This document shows, piece after piece, positions 35,887 to 39,998 of a stretch of 39,998 nucleotides of DNA. The stretch covers positions 1 through 39,998 of the forward strand of contig SVFM01000025.1 of NCBI GenBank assembly GCA_015056865.1, read 5' to 3'. Origin of the DNA: Lachnospiraceae bacterium. Lineage in GTDB: Bacteria; Bacillota; Clostridia; Lachnospirales; Lachnospiraceae. A program made the position numbers and the translations under genes. The first letter of the stretch is position 1; every line of letters begins with the position of its first letter. The notes below the pieces were generated by a model. That model did no database searches and was not told the origin of the DNA. It worked only from the letters and a program-made list of their open reading frames with translations.

Positions 35887-36382
35887 GGAAGAGATCCGGT
35901 TACCGGGTGGCGGTGTTTTGGAGATCCGTGATATGCTGCCGGAGGATACAACCTGGGTAGCCCGGCTGGAGGAACAGACCTTTTCGCAGCCTTGGTCGGA
36001 GCATGCCTATCGTCAGGAACTTTGTCTGCCGGACAGGTTGTTTGTGGCGGCATATTTGGATGGGAAACCGGCCGGATACTGCGGTATCATTGCACTGGCA
36101 GGAGAGGGTGATATCACCAATGTGGCGGTGGCGGCAGACTTTCGCAGACGGGGTGTGGGAAGAGCCATGTTGCAAACTGCTCTGAAGTGGGGCGAACAGA
36201 TGGACCTGCAGGAATTTACACTGGAGGTGCGTTGCAGCAATCAGCCGGCTATTTTGATGTATGAATCCCTTGGCTTTGTGGGGGAGGGTGTACGGAGAAA
36301 CTTTTATGAAAAACCCTGGGAAGATGCACTAATCATGTGGAAAAGACAGGCAGGGCATGGAATAATTACCACTGAAAAATGA
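35879..36382 (+). CDS. rimI: Ribosomal protein S18 alanine N-acetyltransferase (RimI-like)
   Basis: A 167-residue GNAT enzyme; in E. coli RimI acetylates the N-terminus of ribosomal protein S18. The acetyl-CoA loop is RRRGVG (R89 to G94), preceded by ITNVAV and followed by SNQPAILMYESLGF. The gene overlaps tsaB by eight bases; tsaB-rimI order is common in Bacillota. The target in this organism is inferred. Confidence 0.92.
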   Translation: MHREEIRLPGGGVLEIRDMLPEDTTWVARLEEQTFSQPWSEHAYRQELCLPDRLFVAAYLDGKPAGYCGIIALAGEGDITNVAVAADFRRRGVGRAMLQTALKWGEQMDLQEFTLEVRCSNQPAILMYESLGFVGEGVRRNFYEKPWEDALIMWKRQAGHGIITTEK

Positions 36383-36400
36383 TTCAAAACCTTGTATAAT
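36372..36400 (+). promoter_or_regulatory. Promoter of the zinc-binding protein / rnz / tsaD / ispD run
   Basis: CTGAAA (36372-36377), 17-bp spacer, TATAAT (36395-36400). The -35 overlaps the end of rimI. Confidence 0.6.
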
Positions 36401-36440
36401 ATGGATGTACCGTAACAGAAGAAAGCAAGGAGGATCAAAA

Positions 36441-36689
36441 GTGAGAAAATACAGTGACGAAGAAAAAATGCATCTGGAGCAGGTGACCTGCAATGCATGT
36501 GGCCGGTCCCTTCAGGTAGAGAATGGAATCATACGGGAAGGCTGTTACCATGGGGACAGTGCCTTCGGATACTTCAGCAGGAGAGATGGCGTAAAACACC
36601 ATTTTGACTTATGTGAAGACTGTTATGACAAAATGATAGAAAAATTTAAAGTGCCGGTGGAGGAGAGCGAGACCATGGAGCTGCTCTGA
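36441..36689 (+). CDS. Small zinc-binding protein of unknown function
   Basis: 82 residues, starting with GTG at 36441 after AAGGAGG; an in-frame ATG at 36405 lies just after the -10 box and would include the ribosome site. The protein has C17-N-A-C20 and C58-E-D-C61, with a lone C35 and H54/H55 between, fitting a two-knuckle zinc ribbon. No known family comes to mind. Position between rimI and rnz suggests it belongs to the RNA-maturation group, but this is context only. Confidence 0.75.
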   Translation: MRKYSDEEKMHLEQVTCNACGRSLQVENGIIREGCYHGDSAFGYFSRRDGVKHHFDLCEDCYDKMIEKFKVPVEESETMELL

Positions 36690-36713
36690 TAGCCGGGAAA
36701 GGCTGGATATAGG

Positions 36714-37625
36714 ATGTTAGATGTTTGCTTATTGGGAACGGGAGGCATGATGCCATTGCCTTACAGATGGCTGACTTCTCTGATGATGCGATATAACGGG
36801 CATGGGATACTGATCGATTGCGGTGAGGGGACACAGATTGCCATGAAGGAAAAGGGCTGGAGCCCTAAACCGATTGATATCATGTGTTTTACCCATTATC
36901 ATGCGGATCACATCAGTGGTCTGCCCGGCATGTTGCTGACCATGGGGAATGCGGAGCGGACAGAGCCGCTTTTGCTGATCGGTCCCAAGGGGCTGCAGCG
37001 GGTAGTATCCGCACTGCGGGTGATCGCCCCGGAACTGCCTTTTGAAATTGAATATCTGGAGCTGACAGAAAACAGTCAGGTGATCTCTTTTCCGGATTTT
37101 AAGTTAGAGGCTTTTCGTGTGAATCATAATGTGGTTTGTTATGGTTATAACATGATCATTGATCGTGTTGGGAAGTTTCAGGTGGAAAAGGCTTTGGAAC
37201 TTGGTTTGGAGAAAAGATTCTGGAACAGGCTGCAAAAGGGTGAGACCGTGGAAGTGGAGGGCCGGACTTATACACCGGATATGGTGCTTGGCGCTCCCAG
37301 AAAGGGGCTGAAGGTAACCTACACCACCGATTCCAGGCCTACGGAAAGCATAGTGAATCACGCAATGAACGCAGATTTATTTATCTGTGAAGGGATGTAC
37401 GGCGAGCCGGATAAGGAAGAAAAGGCAAAGGAATATAAGCACATGACTTTTTATGAGGCGGCCCATCTGGCCCGCAAAGCCCAGGCCCGGGAATTGTGGT
37501 TGACCCATTACAGTCCTTCCTTGCCCAGGCCGGAGGATTATATGAGGGCTGTGAAGAAAATATTTTCCAATGCAGTTGCCGCCGAGGATGGCCGCACAGT
37601 GGAACTGAAATTTGAAGAGGACTGA
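36714..37625 (+). CDS. rnz: Ribonuclease Z
   Basis: A 303-residue metallo-beta-lactamase-fold endonuclease that trims the 3' trailers of tRNA precursors lacking encoded CCA. The zinc motif is H61-Y-H63-A-D65-H66, with ISGLPG after it. The exosite region (around 150-185) and a late LTHYSP histidine block are present. It differs from many RNase Z by the short MLDVCLLGTGGMMPLPYRWLTS opening of the Clostridia branch. Both serine tRNAs in the window lack an encoded CCA, which fits the need for this enzyme. Confidence 0.92.
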   Translation: MLDVCLLGTGGMMPLPYRWLTSLMMRYNGHGILIDCGEGTQIAMKEKGWSPKPIDIMCFTHYHADHISGLPGMLLTMGNAERTEPLLLIGPKGLQRVVSALRVIAPELPFEIEYLELTENSQVISFPDFKLEAFRVNHNVVCYGYNMIIDRVGKFQVEKALELGLEKRFWNRLQKGETVEVEGRTYTPDMVLGAPRKGLKVTYTTDSRPTESIVNHAMNADLFICEGMYGEPDKEEKAKEYKHMTFYEAAHLARKAQARELWLTHYSPSLPRPEDYMRAVKKIFSNAVAAEDGRTVELKFEED

Positions 37626-37643
37626 GAAGTCGGAGTGGAAAAC

Positions 37644-38666
37644 ATGAGAGAAGACGTAACCATATTAGCAATAGAGAGTTCCTGTGATGAGACCGCGGCA
37701 GCGGTGGTGAGAAACGGCAGGGAGATATTGTCCAATGTAATTTTTTCTCAGATCGATCTGCACACCGTATATGGGGGAGTGGTGCCGGAGATCGCATCCA
37801 GAAAGCATATTGAGAAGATCAATCAGGTCATCGAGGAGGCCCTTCGCAAAGCCGGGATGCAGCTGCGGGATATGGATGCCATAGCGGTAACCTACGGGCC
37901 GGGCCTTGTGGGAGCGCTTCTGGTGGGTGTTTCCGCGGCCAAGGCGATCAGTTTTGCCACAGGAATCCCGCTGGTAGGGGTGCACCACATTGAAGGACAT
38001 ATCAGTGCAAATTTTATTGAGAATCCAGATTTGGAGCCGCCTTTTGTATGTCTGGTGGTATCTGGGGGACACTCCCATTTGGTCATTGTCAGAGATTACG
38101 GCGAATATGAAGTGATCGGCAGAACCAGAGATGATGCGGCGGGCGAGGCCTTTGACAAGGTGGCCAGAGCCATCGGCCTGGGATATCCCGGGGGGCCGAA
38201 GATCGATAAGTTGTCCAAGGAGGGCAATCCGGATGCCATTCATTTTCCCAGAGCAAAGCTGGAGGATAACGCATACGACTTTAGCTTCAGCGGACTGAAA
38301 TCAGCGGTGCTCAACTACCTGAACGGTTGTCAGATGAAGGGGGAGCCTGTGGTGGAGGCGGACGTGGCCGCTTCTTTCCAAAAGGCGGTGATCGATGTAT
38401 TGGTTGAGCATTCCATGCATGCGGTAAAGGAGTTTGGATATGACAAATTTGCCATTGCAGGGGGTGTGGCATCCAATTCGTCTCTTGCAAGGGCTTTTGA
38501 GGAGAGATGCAGGAAGGAGAACATAAAGTTCTATCGCCCGTCCCCCGTCTATTGCACGGACAACGCAGCCATGATCGGAACGGCAGCGTATTATGAGTAT
38601 CAAAAAGGTGTCAGAAGCGGTATGGACCTGAATGCGGTTCCGTACCTGAAGTTGGGTGAGAGATGA
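37644..38666 (+). CDS. tsaD: tRNA N6-adenosine threonylcarbamoyltransferase TsaD
   Basis: A 340-residue enzyme that transfers threonylcarbamoyl to A37 of tRNA. Marks: [14 protein letters not shown] (7-20), the metal-binding HIEGH (H115, H119), SGGHSHLV, and the GGVASNSSL segment. The ATG at 37644 is chosen because GGAG (37632-37635) is eight bases before it; a GTG at 37635 overlaps that site. It is 18 bases after rnz and 22 before ispD, and away from tsaE-tsaB by three genes. Confidence 0.96.
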   Translation: MREDVTILAIESSCDETAAAVVRNGREILSNVIFSQIDLHTVYGGVVPEIASRKHIEKINQVIEEALRKAGMQLRDMDAIAVTYGPGLVGALLVGVSAAKAISFATGIPLVGVHHIEGHISANFIENPDLEPPFVCLVVSGGHSHLVIVRDYGEYEVIGRTRDDAAGEAFDKVARAIGLGYPGGPKIDKLSKEGNPDAIHFPRAKLEDNAYDFSFSGLKSAVLNYLNGCQMKGEPVVEADVAASFQKAVIDVLVEHSMHAVKEFGYDKFAIAGGVASNSSLARAFEERCRKENIKFYRPSPVYCTDNAAMIGTAAYYEYQKGVRSGMDLNAVPYLKLGER

Positions 38667-38688
38667 TACTTTTTTACAGGGAGGCGTC

Positions 38689-39423
38689 ATGAAGGAGAAG
38701 TGTACGGCGATTGTGTTGGCAGCAGGAGTGGGCAAACGAATGCAGAGCAATGTGGCAAAACAGTATATGATACTGGGAGACAAGCCGGTTATCTGGTATG
38801 CCCTGCAGACGTTTGAGCAGAACGAACGGATAACGGATGTGATACTGGTAGTGGGGAAGGGCGAGATTCCTTATGGCCGGTCTGAAATTGTGGAAAAATA
38901 CGGATTTCAAAAGGTAATCTCTGTGGTGGAGGGGGGCGCGGAGCGCTATCTGTCTGTCTGGAACGGGCTTCAGGCCATGAGGAAGACCGGGCAGATTGCG
39001 GACTACGTGTTTATTCATGACGGAGCCAGACCCTTTTTAAATGAACAGATGATAGAGGAAACCTACCGTGAAGTGACAGAGTATGGAGCCTGCGTGGTGG
39101 GAATGCCGGTTAAGGATACCATTAAGGTCGCGGATGAGGAAGGGATCGCCGTCAAGACACCGGAGAGAAAGAGTCTTTGGGCGGTGCAGACCCCTCAGGT
39201 ATTTCGTGGGGAATTGATCCTGGAGGCTTATAAAACACTGATTGATAGGCTGGAACATAAAAAGGTCGGACCGGTTTTTACGGTAACGGACGATGCCATG
39301 GTGGTGGAAACCATGCTGCAGCATCCGGTTAAGCTGGTAACCGGCAGTTATGAGAACATAAAGATTACCACCCCGGAGGATATGTTGATGGCTGAGGCCA
39401 TTTTAAAAAAATCAAAAAAATAG
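38689..39423 (+). CDS. ispD: 2-C-methyl-D-erythritol 4-phosphate cytidylyltransferase
   Basis: The third step of the MEP isoprenoid pathway: MEP plus CTP to CDP-ME. The 244-residue protein has the nucleotide motif LAAGVGKRM (10-18) with K24-Q25, the FIHDGARPF block (~108), AVQTPQVF, and VTDDAMVVE. The ATG at 38689 follows AGGGAGG. No other MEP gene is in the window. A promoter for the tRNAs follows at once. Confidence 0.95.
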   Translation: MKEKCTAIVLAAGVGKRMQSNVAKQYMILGDKPVIWYALQTFEQNERITDVILVVGKGEIPYGRSEIVEKYGFQKVISVVEGGAERYLSVWNGLQAMRKTGQIADYVFIHDGARPFLNEQMIEETYREVTEYGACVVGMPVKDTIKVADEEGIAVKTPERKSLWAVQTPQVFRGELILEAYKTLIDRLEHKKVGPVFTVTDDAMVVETMLQHPVKLVTGSYENIKITTPEDMLMAEAILKKSKK

Positions 39424-39452
39424 TTGACACTATATGTCTTTTTTGTTAATAT
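39424..39452 (+). promoter_or_regulatory. Promoter of the serine tRNA pair
   Basis: TTGACA (39424-39429), 17-bp spacer, TAATAT (39447-39452), starting just after the ispD stop and 32 bases before the first tRNA. Confidence 0.8.
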
Positions 39453-39483
39453 AGTTGTTGCGTTGAGTTTAGCGAATACGCAC

Positions 39484-39569
39484 GGAGAGGTATCGAAGTG
39501 GTCATAACGAGGCGGTCTTGAAAACCGTTTGTCCGCAAGGGCGCGTGGGTTCGAATCCCACCCTCTCCG
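39484..39569 (+). tRNA. tRNA-Ser (anticodon TGA)
   Basis: The acceptor stem GGAGAGG (39484-39490) pairs with CCTCTCC (39562-39568), discriminator G. The anticodon loop is CTTGAAA with TGA. A long variable arm and the T-loop GTTCGAATC mark a class II serine tRNA. CCA is not encoded. Confidence 0.96.
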
Positions 39570-39622
39570 CTGGAGATACCCTCTCCTCGAAAATTTCATA
39601 GATTTATGAAATCAACTATTCT

Positions 39623-39711
39623 GGAGAAGTACCCAAGAGGTTGAAGGGACACCCCTGGAAAGGGTGCAGGCCGTTAATAGCGGTGCGAGGGTTCAAATCC
39701 CTCCTTCTCCG
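39623..39711 (+). tRNA. tRNA-Ser (anticodon GGA)
   Basis: The acceptor stem GGAGAAG (39623-39629) pairs with CTTCTCC (39704-39710), discriminator G. The anticodon stem CACCC/GGGTG encloses CTGGAAA with anticodon GGA. The long variable arm and GTTCAAATC T-loop fit serine. CCA is not encoded. Confidence 0.96.
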
Positions 39712-39716
39712 TTCAC

Positions 39717-39750
39717 AAAAACCTGTCGATAATTGTCGGCAGGTTTTTGT
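39717..39750 (+). terminator. Terminator of the tRNA operon
   Basis: A 13-bp stem (39717-39729 with 39736-39748, core ACCTGTCGA and TCGGCAGGT) with one G-T wobble, ending in five T. Confidence 0.85.
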
Positions 39751-39761
39751 GTATTTGGTGG

Positions 39762-39790
39762 TTGACAAATAAAATAACTAATGATACAAT
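39762..39790 (+). promoter_or_regulatory. Tandem promoter P1 of a probable rRNA operon
   Basis: TTGACA (39762-39767), 17-bp spacer, TACAAT (39785-39790). A second promoter lies 96 bp downstream. Confidence 0.7.
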
Positions 39791-39857
39791 AAAAATCCAC
39801 TGCACGGGAGACAAGTAGTCTCAATAAAAATGCGGTGAAAATTATAAAAAAAACCTG

Positions 39858-39886
39858 TTGACAAAGGTTAAGCAACGTGATATGAT
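39858..39886 (+). promoter_or_regulatory. Tandem promoter P2 of a probable rRNA operon
   Basis: TTGACA (39858-39863), 17-bp spacer, TATGAT (39881-39886). Confidence 0.75.
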
Positions 39887-39998
39887 GAACGAGTTGCGGC
39901 CGAGAGGTCAGCAGAGCACCTTGACAAATAAACAGCAATGCAACCCTGAAAATTCTTAAAGAATTATTCAGAACAAAACAAACCAAAGTATCAAGCAA
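39887..39998 (+). other. Probable rRNA operon leader, cut by the window edge
   Basis: After the P2 promoter come a boxA-like element (AGCACCTTGACAAATAAA, 39914-39931), a hairpin (39946-39957 with 39959-39971), and an A/C-rich run (ACAAAACAAACCAAAGTATC) of the kind that comes before 16S rRNA in Clostridia. No gene can be read here. The 16S gene itself is not in the window. Confidence 0.5.

Noticed and set aside
39348..39599. Minus-strand reading frame of 83 codons over the first tRNA
   Set aside because: Its GWDSNPRALADKRFSRPPRYDHFD stretch, shown here only as a type, is the well-known false protein read antisense to a serine tRNA.
39922..39945. Third promoter at the TTGACA in 39921-39926
   Set aside because: No -10 box at 16-19 bp; the block fits a boxA-like rRNA leader element better.

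Overview
The window reads as chromosomal DNA of a low-to-moderate GC Clostridia member, most likely a gut-type Lachnospiraceae. Grounds: Bacillota-style promoters (TTGACA-17-TATAAT) and strong GGAGG ribosome sites, long-form HPF, RibU behind an FMN riboswitch, secA-prfB order with the RF2 frameshift, and several families typical of that group (DUF6106, DUF975, NAT_N/GNAT_C acyltransferase, DUF1538 with PII). No phage, plasmid, insertion-sequence transposase or CRISPR genes were seen. Most of the window is core genome.

Layout. 1-4622: the 3' part of a giant secreted beta-helix protein with a TasA-like N-terminal module. 4743-9061: a membrane-anchored protein of unknown role, a DUF6106 protein, guaB, and a convergent GH109-like NAD-dependent glycosidase. 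9268-16441: one closely packed run of genes: MoxR ATPase, DUF58, a membrane partner, a DUF1538 membrane protein, a tandem-PII protein, an MFS transporter and a small protein. 16455-19609: SDR and Nudix genes (minus), then trxB and a second SDR. 19610-20010: an AT-rich spacer with a cluster of DnaA boxes. 20011-25182: hpf, an M23 peptidase, an acyltransferase-like protein, and an MBOAT/SGNH-like pair. 25272-29027: secA and prfB. 29157-30318: two small membrane proteins (minus). 30459-33867: tex, then an FMN riboswitch and ribU. 33870-34200: a promoter, a hairpin and a 229-bp near-palindromic element. 34201-39423: a YcxB-like gene, tsaE-tsaB-rimI, a zinc-binding small protein, rnz, tsaD and ispD. 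39424-39998: two serine tRNAs, a terminator, then tandem promoters and what looks like the leader of an rRNA operon whose 16S gene would lie just outside the window.

How the genes work together. The right end is a translation and tRNA-maturation district: t6A synthesis (TsaE, TsaB, TsaD), RimI, RNase Z, serine tRNAs and a probable rRNA operon, with RF2, HPF and SecA nearby. The least explained parts are the DUF1538 plus tandem-PII unit, which looks like a PII-controlled membrane transport system whose regulator has its own internal translation start; the DnaA-box cluster away from any origin gene; the long inverted repeat ahead of the t6A operon; and the large beta-helix surface protein. Function statements for recognised families rest on motif recall; no database search was run.
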